Assembly: GCA_020847045.1 (NCBI GenBank)
Contig: JADLCT010000097.1
Location: 1 to 48,708, forward strand
Length of the DNA stretch: 48,708 bases
From: Bryobacterales bacterium
GTDB lineage: Bacteria > Acidobacteriota > Terriglobia > Bryobacterales > Bryobacteraceae
Reading direction: 5' to 3'
Part shown: positions 1 through 8,157 of the stretch, piece after piece
Position numbering within the stretch: position 1 is the stretch's first letter
How the letters are laid out: each line of letters opens with the position of its first letter
Program-made: the position numbers and the translations under genes
The notes under the pieces: generated by a model
Seen by the model: the letters and a program-made list of their open reading frames with translations, nothing else
The model's database searches: none
What the model was told of the DNA's origin: nothing

Positions 1-277
1 GCTTTCCTTTTAGAGTAGGAACCACTCCGCTGGATGCAGCCAGCCTTGCCTGCGACCAGGCCTTCTTCCCGCCGGCGTCATAGTAGTCGATCATCAGCAC
101 ATACGCGGCGATGCTTTTGGAGCTACGGTTGGCAAGCTCCAACTGTACCGGTGTTTGCTGACTTACACTGTCGTCCGAAGTGATGGACACACTCAGCGGA
201 TCGGCGATTTGCTGTGCGGCGATCATCCCGGCCATGCCGTGCAGCACGACGGCGCTTAAGAAAATCCAGTTCATCAT
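1..277 (-). CDS. Secreted hypothetical protein, C-terminus beyond window edge
   Basis: The open frame runs off the left edge, so only the first 92 residues are visible. The start is a tandem ATG ATG at 277-272 behind a strong GGAGGAG ribosome site at 284-290. The first 20 or so residues (MMNWIFLSAVVLHGMAGMIA) form a typical signal peptide ending near AAQQ. The mature part has alternating hydrophobic residues (pattern P-V-Q-L-E-L-A-N), as in beta-sandwich domains of secreted acidobacterial proteins. It follows the Cys-rich microprotein by 23 bp on the same strand, so the two are probably co-transcribed. No family recognised; function unknown. The reading frame and start are well supported, the role is not. 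Confidence 0.65.
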   Translation of the reverse strand, partial: MMNWIFLSAVVLHGMAGMIAAQQIADPLSVSITSDDSVSQQTPVQLELANRSSKSIAAYVLMIDYYDAGGKKAWSQARLAASSGVVPTLKGK

Positions 278-300
278 CACGATCTCCTCCTTCCAGTCGC

Positions 301-603
301 TTACCAACAGTCACCGCAAGAGTAGCAACAATACGAATTGTTGTAGTAATACCCTTGATAATAGTATGCGCAGCCATACGTATAGTAGCCTCCGCATGTG
401 GCATAGGAGCCGCTGACATCTTCATTGTCACAACACGAGATCTGCCCGCCCGTGTCCCGGCATTTCCAATTAATAATCTTGTGATTCTGACTGGCTCCTC
501 CAGGACAATTCTGCAATGAACATTCATAGCAGGCAGCGAGTAGCGTTGCTTGTGGTGCGCACGACAAGAAGCCGGCAAAGACCAACCACAATGTTTTCTT
601 CAT
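301..603 (-). CDS. Secreted Cys/Tyr-rich microprotein (100 aa)
   Basis: The start codon at 603-601 has a good ribosome site (AGAAAGGAGC) 8 bases upstream. Residues 1-24 are a signal peptide (Lys-Lys, hydrophobic core, cleavage near LLAA). The mature region of about 75 residues is rich in Cys (about a dozen, including CYEC, CC and CGDCW at the C-terminus) and, in its last 35 residues, in Tyr and Gly (GGYYTYGCAYYYQGYYY). Such density implies multiple disulfides or metal binding after export. It sits between a thioredoxin-like exported gene upstream and another secreted protein downstream on the same strand, which suggests that the thioredoxin-fold protein helps fold or reduce it. I do not recognise a family. 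Base composition is lower in GC than the rest of the window. Confidence 0.7.
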   Translation of the reverse strand: MKKTLWLVFAGFLSCAPQATLLAACYECSLQNCPGGASQNHKIINWKCRDTGGQISCCDNEDVSGSYATCGGYYTYGCAYYYQGYYYNNSYCCYSCGDCW

Positions 604-639
604 TTCATAAGCTCCTTTCTGAGTGCACAGTCACACACA

Positions 640-1152
640 TCATTCCACGATTTCCGAGAATCGAGCATTTCGCAATGACCTAGGAACAAACTGTTCAAGA
701 AAAGCGCTAATCCTAGTGGTGTCATACCCACTATCGTGCTCGAAGACCGAGGATGAGTGATTGACTTCCACTCGGCCGGCCGCATTCAAAATTGAAAAAT
801 AGGGCAAACCCGAGGCCTTCAGATCAATGCCGAATCGTACCGCTAGGTCTAGATTTCGATCAAAATTCTCAACATCAACAACCAGCAGATTAAATTGCGA
901 TATCAGTTTAGTTAGAGCTTTTGTTTTTCGCACCGTTTCGTCCAACACCTTGCACCAGATGCAGTATTGTGAGACGAAAATTAGCAGCACAAAACTTCCC
1001 TTGCTCCTGGCCCGCCTAGCGGATCGCGCCAACGCCTGTTGAGGATTTGGAGTTGGGATCAGCACTTGGAATTGATTTGCCGAAAACAGCGGCGTAGAGG
1101 AGCTAATCAGGCCTAGCGGAAGAATCGTAGTCCATACTTCTCTACGCTTCAT
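640..1152 (-). CDS. Exported thioredoxin-like protein with CxxC
   Basis: The 170-residue protein is read from the ATG at 1152-1150, because this start gives a signal peptide (MKRREVW, hydrophobic core, SSSTPLFSA). In-frame ATGs further upstream, at 1200 and 1263, would bury that peptide. After a strand ending FVLLIFVSQY comes CIWC (Cys64, Cys67), the redox motif position of thioredoxin folds, and later a G-L-P-Y-F segment that fits the cis-Pro loop. The family therefore probably performs thiol-disulfide exchange in the periplasm. The WC order inside the motif resembles thioredoxin-like/DsbD-gamma or SoxW-type proteins more than DsbA. It is the first gene of a minus-strand cluster whose next member is a very Cys-rich secreted peptide, a plausible substrate. 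The exact start is uncertain. Confidence 0.65.
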   Translation of the reverse strand: MKRREVWTTILPLGLISSSTPLFSANQFQVLIPTPNPQQALARSARRARSKGSFVLLIFVSQYCIWCKVLDETVRKTKALTKLISQFNLLVVDVENFDRNLDLAVRFGIDLKASGLPYFSILNAAGRVEVNHSSSVFEHDSGYDTTRISAFLEQFVPRSLRNARFSEIVE

Positions 1153-1493
1153 GCCCGGATGGTACATCTCGATAATTAGCCTGTCAATGGGAACTTTCAT
1201 CCTAATGCGGATAGGGCAGTTGATCACATTGTCAGGTAATGTAAGTATTCCAACACTCCACATTGATGCTTATGGCCGGGTTGCTGCGAGTGATTTCGTA
1301 CCGGTTGCAAGCGGATGCACACATAGAGGGTCACATGCTGAGGCGGCCTTGCAGTTAGAGTGGATGCTGGGGTCCAGACGCCAGTGCGCCAGAACCCGCT
1401 ATCCCATATCGTGAGCCCTCGCATTTCATGGGTGGTAGGCTCAGGATTTTAGCCTCTAAACATGGTATCTCTGCCGATAAGAAAGGAGGAGAC
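1153..1493. other. Intergenic region between divergent genes, two mutually exclusive hairpins
   Basis: About 340 bp separate the minus-strand thioredoxin cluster from the plus-strand pentapeptide gene, and I find no convincing gene here. It must hold the promoters of both units, but no clear -35/-10 pair stands out. Near the plus-strand gene, AGGCT at 1437-1441 can pair with AGCCT at 1451-1455, while the overlapping GGCTC at 1438-1442 could instead pair with GAGCC at 1413-1417. The two structures would exclude each other. Confidence 0.35.
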
Positions 1494-1511
1494 ATGAGGA
1501 ACACCGGATGA
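1494..1511 (+). CDS. Five-codon leader ORF overlapping the pentapeptide gene
   Basis: ATG at 1494 has the best ribosome site of the area (AAAGGAGGA at 1482-1490). It encodes Met-Arg-Asn-Thr-Gly and then stops at TGA 1509-1511, overlapping the next gene's ATG (1508-1510) in the ATGA arrangement. The larger gene lacks a comparable site of its own, with only AGGA at 1497-1500. Translation of the leader may therefore deliver ribosomes to it by coupling. Alternatively the mini-ORF is fortuitous and the strong site acts directly on the downstream ATG at long spacing. Confidence 0.35.
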   Translation: MRNTG

Positions 1512-2509
1512 ACATCTTTCGCCAGCAGGAGGTCGAGTTGGGCAGGGAGGAACTGGCCCGGGAGTTCGACGGCAAGTTCGCCGGGGAGGCGCCGGCGCTG
1601 GCGGCGCGGTGGGCGCGCCGCGTGGAACTGCATGGGCTCTGGCTGGATGGCAACCGTAAGGAGGGCGAGCCGATGACGGTGGCCGATGGCGTATTCACCG
1701 GACTGGCGCTGCCGGGCGCGCGGCTGCGCCGGGCGGTGCTGCCCGGCGGAACTTGGCTGGAGGCGGACCTCACCGGAACCGATCTCTCCCAGGCCGAGCT
1801 ACAGCGCTCCGACTTCCGCCGCGCCTCGCTGAACCGGGCCGATTTGAGCGAAGCCGTGCTGGATGAATCGAACTTCGAGGAGGCCTGGCTGCTGGGCGCC
1901 AACCTGAGCGAAGCCAAGCTGGCCAATTGCCGGCTTGCCGGCGCCAGCATGAGCGAGGCGCGCTTCCAGGGCGCGGCGCTGACCCAGTGCGATCTGACCA
2001 TGGCCCAGTTGACGGGCGCGGCGTTTCACCAGTCGCGTTTGTACAGCACGAACTTCAGCGGGGCGAACATGGACGCCGCCGCACTCTACCGCGTGCGCGC
2101 GCAACTGTGCCGGTTCTTTCAGGCGCACATGAGCGAAGCAAACCTTTCCAACGGTTCTCTGACCGATTGCGACTTCAGCCAGGCCGAGATGATGCGCGTG
2201 AACTGCCAGGCCTCGGATCTTTCCCGCGCCCAGTTCACCCGGGCCAATCTGCGGCAGGCCGATTTCCGCAACACCAAACTCGGCGGAGCCGACTTCTGCG
2301 GGGCGAATCTGCAAGGAGCGCGCTTCCAGGGCGCGCAGCTCATGGCCGCCGACTTCCGGGACGCCAATCTGCAGGGCGCGCGCGAGATGACGGCCGAACA
2401 ACTGTCCATGGCGCGAACGGATCAAACGACGATCCTGCCCAACGGCAGCGCCGGACCATACATGAAACGCTCCGGCGCCGAGCGGCCGGCAAGCCTTCGT
2501 CCGGACTGA
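1508..2509 (+). CDS. Pentapeptide-repeat protein
   Basis: The 333-residue protein has no signal peptide. From about residue 65 to 305 it consists of pentapeptide repeats of the A(D/N)LXX type, for example ADLTG, ADLSE, ANLSE, ANLSN, ANLRQ, ADFRN, ADFCG, ANLQG and ADFRD. Such repeats fold into a right-handed quadrilateral beta-helix. The first 65 residues are non-repetitive, and the tail has a T-I-L-P-N-G motif often seen after the last coil of these proteins. Family members serve many roles (gyrase mimics, scaffolds, T6SS- or kinase-associated adaptors), so a specific function cannot be given. It stands alone, with convergent neighbours downstream. The start overlaps a mini-ORF. Confidence 0.85.
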   Translation: MNIFRQQEVELGREELAREFDGKFAGEAPALAARWARRVELHGLWLDGNRKEGEPMTVADGVFTGLALPGARLRRAVLPGGTWLEADLTGTDLSQAELQRSDFRRASLNRADLSEAVLDESNFEEAWLLGANLSEAKLANCRLAGASMSEARFQGAALTQCDLTMAQLTGAAFHQSRLYSTNFSGANMDAAALYRVRAQLCRFFQAHMSEANLSNGSLTDCDFSQAEMMRVNCQASDLSRAQFTRANLRQADFRNTKLGGADFCGANLQGARFQGAQLMAADFRDANLQGAREMTAEQLSMARTDQTTILPNGSAGPYMKRSGAERPASLRPD

Positions 2510-2536
2510 GCCGGAACGGGCGGCCCGCCCGCGCCC

Positions 2537-3631
2537 TCACGCCGGGTGCAGCGGCTCGGTGCGGCGCGCGCGGCGCTGCTCCCAGGCGTAGCTGAGCCAG
2601 ATCATGAACCCCGTGACGGCAATCACCATCGCGTAGGTTCCGCGCAGATCCAGGTTCTCTTTCCACATCCAGAACCAGCGGCCATACACAATCTCGGTGT
2701 GCACCCAGTACACCAGCAGCGAATGCATGCCGGCCAGTTTCACCCAACTGAACCGCCCCAGCAGCACATGCTCATGCCACAGGTAGGCGGCCGAGATCAG
2801 CAGCAGCACGACACCGAGCTTGATGAAGATCAGCGCCGGACTGTCGAGCCAGAACTCGCTTTTGGCATAAATCGAGTACGGCAGGCCGCCGAAGTAGCGT
2901 CCGGCCGTGATGATGCCCACCCCGGCCAGGGCCACCCACTGAATAAACTTCTCCATGTGTTGATGGTCCAGCAGGCGCAGCATGCTGCCGAAACCGACGC
3001 CAAACGGCACGAACGCGGCCCAGGGGAAGAAGGCGAACTGCATCGCGTCGGGCACGAAGTAGGAGCGCAGGAACACGGGCATCCAGCTCCAATCGGTGGC
3101 CGTCACCAGCGGCGACAGGGCGGCGATGACGGCGCCCACCAGAGGCGCGCGCACGGTCCGCTCGCGCGTGGTCCACAGCGCCAGAAGCGCGCACACCGAA
3201 AGCGTAAGGCCCATGCAGTTCAGAATGTCCACCTTCAGCAGGTCGGTCCACGGGCTGGATGGCTGGCCGAACAGCCAGAGCTGGAAGCGGAAGGCGAAGG
3301 CAAGCGTCCACAGATAGCCCGAGCGGCGCAGGCAGACGGCCACGCTGCGCCACGGCGCGATGCCCTTCTTTTCGTTCGAGTTCATCAGAAACGAAAAGGT
3401 GCAGCCGGTCAGAAAGAGAAAGATGGCCGGCGGCATACCGCCGAAAAACTGCGACAGGATGTAGATGGAGCCCTCGCGCAGCGGGCCCGCCGTGAAGGAG
3501 TGGAAGACATGGCCCTGGAGCATGATGAGCGCCGCGAACCCGCGCGCCCAGTCCAGAAAGCCCAAGCGGCTGCCGTAGGGCTTGACGGCGGCGGACGGCC
3601 TCGCCGATTGCTCGCTCACCTGAGCCTTCAC
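2537..3631 (-). CDS. Polytopic membrane acyltransferase (HGSNAT/DUF1624-like)
   Basis: The start is taken as GTG 3631-3629, which overlaps the stop of the upstream LolA-like gene as GTGA, with AGGGAG upstream. An in-frame extension to 3793 would run deep into that gene and looks like shadow sequence. The 364-residue product has about ten hydrophobic segments. Near its N-terminus the motif L-D-W-A-R-G-F-A-A followed by Q-G-H-V-F-H resembles the R-G/H signature of heparan-alpha-glucosaminide N-acetyltransferase-like and acyltransferase-3 membrane enzymes, which move acyl groups across the inner membrane onto sugars or lipids. The substrate is unknown. Translational coupling to the LolA-like protein suggests a joint role in envelope lipid or lipoprotein handling. 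Confidence 0.75.
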   Translation of the reverse strand: MKAQVSEQSARPSAAVKPYGSRLGFLDWARGFAALIMLQGHVFHSFTAGPLREGSIYILSQFFGGMPPAIFLFLTGCTFSFLMNSNEKKGIAPWRSVAVCLRRSGYLWTLAFAFRFQLWLFGQPSSPWTDLLKVDILNCMGLTLSVCALLALWTTRERTVRAPLVGAVIAALSPLVTATDWSWMPVFLRSYFVPDAMQFAFFPWAAFVPFGVGFGSMLRLLDHQHMEKFIQWVALAGVGIITAGRYFGGLPYSIYAKSEFWLDSPALIFIKLGVVLLLISAAYLWHEHVLLGRFSWVKLAGMHSLLVYWVHTEIVYGRWFWMWKENLDLRGTYAMVIAVTGFMIWLSYAWEQRRARRTEPLHPA

Positions 3632-4323
3632 CGTTGCGGATACTCCCTTTTCACGCCTGCGGGCAGTTTCAAAGAAAGCGCGCCGGGTGTCAAGGCCGGG
3701 TTCCAGACAAGATTCGTGTAGGTGACCGTGGTGGTGTCGCCGGAGGGCTGGTAGAACTTCTGGCGCACGGTGCGTCCTTCGGCGTTGATCCAAAGCTCCA
3801 CGCGGACGAAATACTCGCGCGTCTTATCCGACTTCGGCGTCAATTCGAGCCGCGAAGCTTTTTGCGCGCCGGCGCTGTCTTCGCCGCCGTACTTCACCGA
3901 ATAGCTCTTGGCCAGTTCCTTGCCCGAGGTGCCGAAGCCGAGCAGGATGAACTGCTCCACCAGCCCCTTCTGCTTGCCGAAGTCGTACTCCTGCACGGTT
4001 TGAATCTTGGGAAAGTAGACCTCGGCCTTGCGGTCCCGCACGGCGTAGGACTTTGCGTCTGGCTTGGTGAACTCGATATACAACTGGACGGAGCCTTTGG
4101 AACGGAGCATGCGCATGTGGCCCGTCTCGATCAGGTTCTCGTTGATGATGGCCGTATGGGTGACGCGCTCCACCTGGGCCGTGGCCGAGCGGAAGGAGTT
4201 CGACGTGGCATCCAGCCGCGCCAGCACAGCCGTGGCCGATTGCGCGGCGAGCGGGGCGGCGCAGGCCGCCGCGGCCAGAGCTGCAAGCGGGAACAGGAAC
4301 GCGCTGCGGGCGTGGACGTTCAT
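3628..4323 (-). CDS. LolA-like outer-membrane lipoprotein carrier
   Basis: The 231-residue product has an N-terminal signal peptide (MNVHARSAFLFPLAALAAAA, cleavage near PLAAQ). Its body, from A-V-L-A-R-L-D onward through alternating strands such as V-Q-L-Y-I-E-F and T-F-T-N-like L-V-W-N near the end, matches the incomplete beta-barrel of LolA / outer-membrane lipoprotein-sorting proteins. Length is typical. In the family such proteins ferry lipoproteins or lipids across the periplasm, and acidobacterial genomes carry several paralogues, so this need not be the housekeeping LolA. It lies 29 bp after a small membrane protein and overlaps the acyltransferase by GTGA, giving a three-gene operon. 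Confidence 0.8.
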   Translation of the reverse strand: MNVHARSAFLFPLAALAAAACAAPLAAQSATAVLARLDATSNSFRSATAQVERVTHTAIINENLIETGHMRMLRSKGSVQLYIEFTKPDAKSYAVRDRKAEVYFPKIQTVQEYDFGKQKGLVEQFILLGFGTSGKELAKSYSVKYGGEDSAGAQKASRLELTPKSDKTREYFVRVELWINAEGRTVRQKFYQPSGDTTTVTYTNLVWNPALTPGALSLKLPAGVKREYPQR

Positions 4324-4352
4324 GGTGGTGTCCGTTGAGGAAGCGGCGCGGC

Positions 4353-4715
4353 CTATGGCGCCGTCGATGCCAGATAGCCCTTCAACTCGTGCTCTTCGTC
4401 ATAAATGGCGTCGAGCGAAATGAGCGTCTTTCCGCGGCCCTCGGTTTGGGCGCGAACTAGGCGTTCGGCTTCCTTCATCCGCTCCACGGGCGCGAACTGA
4501 TCCAACAACGCCGGTTCGATGAAGAACTTCCCTTCTCCATGTTGCGCCGGCAGCAGCGCGACATTTTTCGGACGCGGCTGGTCGCGAAACACCTCGCGCG
4601 GCGTCAGGAAGATGAAGCCGAGAATCAGAATGACGACGGCGTCATAGCCACGGCTTCCCCGGGAAAACTCCCACAGAAACAGCCTGCGCATGATGCCGCC
4701 AAAGCCTACGGACAT
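4353..4715 (-). CDS. Small single-TM hypothetical protein
   Basis: The 120-residue protein starts at ATG 4715-4713 behind AGGGGG. An alternative ATG lies 24 bases downstream (MRRLFLWEF). One transmembrane segment (YDAVVILILGFIFLTP) follows a basic N-terminus. The remaining 80 residues are soluble and charged, predicted on the outer face. No family recognised. It leads the operon with the LolA-like and acyltransferase genes, which suggests an envelope role. Confidence 0.65.
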   Translation of the reverse strand: MSVGFGGIMRRLFLWEFSRGSRGYDAVVILILGFIFLTPREVFRDQPRPKNVALLPAQHGEGKFFIEPALLDQFAPVERMKEAERLVRAQTEGRGKTLISLDAIYDEEHELKGYLASTAP

Positions 4716-4870
4716 GAACGCCCCCTAGTTTAGCACGGCGTACGGGCCAGGCCCCCGGTAACGGGCACAGCCAGGGCCGCGATCCATTTCATTTCTTTGG
4801 ACGCCGGCCGCGGGCGTTTGGGTTGCGGCCGAAACACCGCCGGCGCGGCAGGCATGGGTACCATGGTCGT

Positions 4871-5869
4871 ATGCGACTTCTGGGGCTGGCCGCCGTGCTG
4901 CTGCCGTTCGCCATGTTGCTTCCGGCCGAACCCGTGCGGATCATCTTCGACACCGACATGGGCAACGACGTGGATGATGCCTTGGCGCTGGCCTTGATTC
5001 ACGCCTTCGAATCGCGGGGCGAAGCCCGCCTGCTCGCCGTCACGCTCACCAAGGACAACCGCTACGCCGCGCCCTATGTGGATCTCGTGAACCACTTCTA
5101 CGGCCGTGGCGGCATCCCCGTAGGCGTTGTGAAGAATGGCCCGGCCCCTCAGGACGCGCCCATGCTGACGGGGACTGTGGAGCAGCGCGGCGAGGATGGC
5201 GTGCTGATCTATCCCCGGCGCATTTTCGACGGCAAGGAAGCGCCCGAGGCGGTGGGACTGTTGCGCCGTGTGTTGGAGGCGCAGCCCGACGGCTCGGTGG
5301 TGATCGTGCAGGTGGGCTTCTCCACAAACCTGGCACGTCTGCTGGCTTCGCCGGGTGGGCGCGAGTTGGCCGCGCGCAAGGTGCGTCTGCTTTCGGCCAT
5401 GGCAGGGCACTTCCCCGCCCCCGGCGGCGCGCGCCAGGCCGAGTACAACGTGAAGGTGGATCTACCCTCGGCGGAGGCGCTGTTCCGCGACTGGCCGTCG
5501 CCGGTCGTTGTCTCGGGCTGGGAGATTGGCGACGCCATGCGTTTTCCGGCCGCCAGCATTCTGCACGACTTCGCGTATGTGAAGCATCATCCCGTGGCCA
5601 CCGCCTATCATAATTACCGGAAGATGCCTTACGACCGCTCCACCTACGATCTCACCTCGGTGCTGTATGCCGTGCGTCCCTTACGCGGCTATTTCGGGCT
5701 CTCCGAGGAGGGCGTGATCAGGCTGGACGGCGAGGGCAAGTCTTATTTCCAGGCCAGGGCGGGCGGCCAGCACCGCCACTTGACGCTGACTGCGGAACAA
5801 AAAGCGAAAACCCTGGAAGCTCTTGTACAGTTGGCCAGCCAGCCGCCCGATCATCTCACCAGACCGTGA
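4871..5869 (+). CDS. Exported inosine-uridine-type nucleoside hydrolase
   Basis: The 332-residue protein carries the family's calcium/ribose-binding motif DTDMGNDVDDA (Asp27 to Asp36) immediately after a signal peptide (MRLLGLAAVLLPFAMLLPA). This peptide is why the start is put at 4871 rather than at the in-frame ATG 48 bases earlier. Nucleoside hydrolases cleave the N-glycosidic bond of ribonucleosides; export suggests scavenging of nucleosides or related N-ribosides in the periplasm. Many secreted acidobacterial and planctomycete paralogues have unknown substrates. The stop TGA at 5867-5869 overlaps the start of the next gene (TGATG), so the two are translationally coupled despite unrelated functions. 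Confidence 0.88.
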   Translation: MRLLGLAAVLLPFAMLLPAEPVRIIFDTDMGNDVDDALALALIHAFESRGEARLLAVTLTKDNRYAAPYVDLVNHFYGRGGIPVGVVKNGPAPQDAPMLTGTVEQRGEDGVLIYPRRIFDGKEAPEAVGLLRRVLEAQPDGSVVIVQVGFSTNLARLLASPGGRELAARKVRLLSAMAGHFPAPGGARQAEYNVKVDLPSAEALFRDWPSPVVVSGWEIGDAMRFPAASILHDFAYVKHHPVATAYHNYRKMPYDRSTYDLTSVLYAVRPLRGYFGLSEEGVIRLDGEGKSYFQARAGGQHRHLTLTAEQKAKTLEALVQLASQPPDHLTRP

Positions 5870-8157
5870 TGAAACCGGGATCCATCCTGTTGGCCGCGGC
5901 ATTCGCCATGCCCTTGTCCGCGTCGCCGTACGACGCGGCGCTCGAACGCGCCTTTGGCCGGCAGGCCGGCTCAGCCGTTGTGCTCGACGTGTCATCCGGC
6001 CAGGTGCTGGGCGGCTACCATCTGGATGAGGCGCGCACGCGCAAGGCCGCTCCCGGCTCGACACTGAAGCCTTTTACGTGGCTTGCCTGGGCCGAGGCGC
6101 ACAAAGGCGCGGCCATTCCGCGCATGCCCTGCCGGCGGCGGTTGCAGGTGAATGGACACGCCTTCGATTGCGCGCATCCGGACGCGGGTATTCCGCTGGG
6201 TCCAGCCGAGGCGATCGCCTATTCCTGCAACTCGTTCTTCGATCAGTTGCGTTTTGCCCCTCCGCCGTCGTTTCTGCAACGCTACGGTTTCACGGCCTAC
6301 GCGGCGCGCAATCTGACGCTGGGCGCCATTGGCGAAGAAGGCATTCGCGTCACGCCGCTGGAGTTGGCCAAGGCCTACCGGATGCTGGCGCTGGCGGCCA
6401 GGCGCCGCACGCTCGACGGCCAGGCGGCGAACGGGCTGAGAGGTTCGGTGGCGTATGGATCCGGTCAGCTTGCGGGCGTCAAGGGCCTGGGGGTGGCCGG
6501 CAAAACCGGCACCACGGCGGCGCCGGGCGGCGCGTACACGCACGCCTGGTTCGCCGGATATGCTCCGGCGGCCAACCCGGAGATTGCCGTCGTGATTTTT
6601 CTCGAACAAGGACGCGGCGCGGCCAACGCGGCCCCGGTTGCCGAAGCGGCCTTCCACACGTTCTCCACGGGCGCGGCCGAAGCCATCAAAAACAGCTCAA
6701 CGGGCCCAACCGTCCGCGTCGCGCTGTATGCGCAGCAGCGGCCCGCCTCGCTGACGGTGAACGGCCGTGAGATGGCGCCCGAGAGCTTGCGGACGCCTGT
6801 TCGCCTGGCCTCGCCCTTGCTGGCCGCGCCGGGCGCGGCGCCCGTGCGTGTGCCGGCCACGGTAACCTTGAGCGCCTCAGGCGGCCATGTGCTGGCCATC
6901 GCCGAGCTGCGCCTGGAAGACTATGTCTACTACACGCTGTCGGGCGAATCTTACTCCATGAAACAGCGCGAGGCTCTGCGCGCCATGGCCATCCTGGCGC
7001 GCACCTTCGCCGTGAAGAACCGCGGCCGCCACTCCTCGCAGGGCTATGACTACTGCGACACGACACACTGCCAGGACCTGCGCTTCAAAACACCCCCGCG
7101 CGCCATTGCCGAAGCCGTCGAGGACACCGAGGCCGAGCTGGTCTGGTATGAAGGCCGGCCGGCCGAGGTCTTCTACCATCAACATTGCGGAGGCGTGACG
7201 GCCACGGCCAAAAGCGTGTGGGGCGCGCCCCGGACGCCGTATCTTGTGTCCCAAACCGACGATGCCTGCGTGGCCCGAAAGCGGGGCGCGTGGTCGTCCA
7301 CCATCTCCAAAGCCGATGCCGCGCGCGCGCTGGGAGTCGCCTCGCTCGACCATCTGCGCGTGGAGTCGCGCACCTCCTCAGGCCGCGTGAATGCGCTGCA
7401 AACGGAGACGCGGCGCATCGAGGGAGGCGACTTCCGGTTCATCCTCAGCCGCGCCTTCGGCTGGACCACCGTGCCCAGCACGTTGTTCCAGATCTCCGAC
7501 ACCGGCGACACGCTGCGCCTGCAGGGCTATGGCTCGGGTCATGGCGTCGGGCTGTGCCAGATTGGCTCGGAGGTGCGCGCCGAGCGCGGAGCGACAGCAC
7601 GGCAGATTCTCGCGTTCTACTTTCCCGGCGCCGCCACGGGCGTCTCGGCGCAGGGCATCGCCTGGACCCGCATGGGGGGTGAGCGCGTGGAGTTGTGGTC
7701 CACCCGTCCGTCCGAGGACAAGGCGCTGGTGCCGCTGGCCGACCGCCTTTTGCAACGCGCCGAGGGGCTGGCCGGGGCGCCGCTGGCGGTGCGGCCGCGC
7801 GTGCGCGTCTACCCGACCATGGAGCTGTACCGTGACGCCACGGGGCAGGCGGGCACGGTGGCGGCGGCCACGCGCGGTCTCGTGGTGCGGATGCAGCCAG
7901 CGGGCGTGTTGCAGGCTCGCGGCGTACTTGAGTCCACGCTGTTGCACGAGTTCACGCACGTGGCGCTGGAGTCGCGCGCGCGGCCCGGACTGCCCGCCTG
8001 GTTTCTGGAGGGATTGACCCTGGCGCTGACCAGAACGTCTCAAACGCGCAGCTACGAAGCCGCGCAGAAGCGCGTGGAGGAGCTGATGCTCCGCCACGGA
8101 CGCGCCGCCGTCATGAGCTGGCTGGAGCGCGGCCTGCCCGCGGCCGCGGCCCGCTGA
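5869..8157 (+). CDS. Trimodular cell-wall protein: transpeptidase + SpoIID/LytB + HEXXH peptidase
   Basis: This 762-residue exported protein joins three modules. Residues 1-18 are a signal peptide. Residues 20-270 are a penicillin-binding transpeptidase-like domain with all three active-site motifs in order: S-T-L-K at 64-67, S-C-N at 119-121 and K-T-G-T at 212-215. Residues about 325-590 match SpoIID/LytB, with the acidic E360 in the L-E-D-Y-V...S-G-E-S region and Y-G-S-G-H-G-V-G-L-C-Q near 554-564. SpoIID is a glycan-strand lytic transglycosylase. Residues 640-762 hold H-E-F-T-H at 693-697 with E714 as a plausible third zinc ligand, the gluzincin arrangement. A GTG three bases upstream is an alternative start. 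It converges, stop to stop, on the alpha-2-macroglobulin operon. The domain calls are strong; the combined role is inference. Confidence 0.85.
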   Translation: MKPGSILLAAAFAMPLSASPYDAALERAFGRQAGSAVVLDVSSGQVLGGYHLDEARTRKAAPGSTLKPFTWLAWAEAHKGAAIPRMPCRRRLQVNGHAFDCAHPDAGIPLGPAEAIAYSCNSFFDQLRFAPPPSFLQRYGFTAYAARNLTLGAIGEEGIRVTPLELAKAYRMLALAARRRTLDGQAANGLRGSVAYGSGQLAGVKGLGVAGKTGTTAAPGGAYTHAWFAGYAPAANPEIAVVIFLEQGRGAANAAPVAEAAFHTFSTGAAEAIKNSSTGPTVRVALYAQQRPASLTVNGREMAPESLRTPVRLASPLLAAPGAAPVRVPATVTLSASGGHVLAIAELRLEDYVYYTLSGESYSMKQREALRAMAILARTFAVKNRGRHSSQGYDYCDTTHCQDLRFKTPPRAIAEAVEDTEAELVWYEGRPAEVFYHQHCGGVTATAKSVWGAPRTPYLVSQTDDACVARKRGAWSSTISKADAARALGVASLDHLRVESRTSSGRVNALQTETRRIEGGDFRFILSRAFGWTTVPSTLFQISDTGDTLRLQGYGSGHGVGLCQIGSEVRAERGATARQILAFYFPGAATGVSAQGIAWTRMGGERVELWSTRPSEDKALVPLADRLLQRAEGLAGAPLAVRPRVRVYPTMELYRDATGQAGTVAAATRGLVVRMQPAGVLQARGVLESTLLHEFTHVALESRARPGLPAWFLEGLTLALTRTSQTRSYEAAQKRVEELMLRHGRAAVMSWLERGLPAAAAR

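Noticed and set aside
1153..1493. A small gene in the 340-bp gap
   Set aside because: Short open frames exist on both strands but none has a ribosome site, signal or motif; the thioredoxin-like frame extends upstream here only through in-frame ATGs that would mask its signal peptide.
3632..3793. N-terminal extension of the membrane acyltransferase to an ATG at 3793
   Set aside because: It would lie entirely within the LolA-like gene in another frame and reads as Arg/His-rich shadow. The GTG at 3631 has a ribosome site and GTGA coupling.
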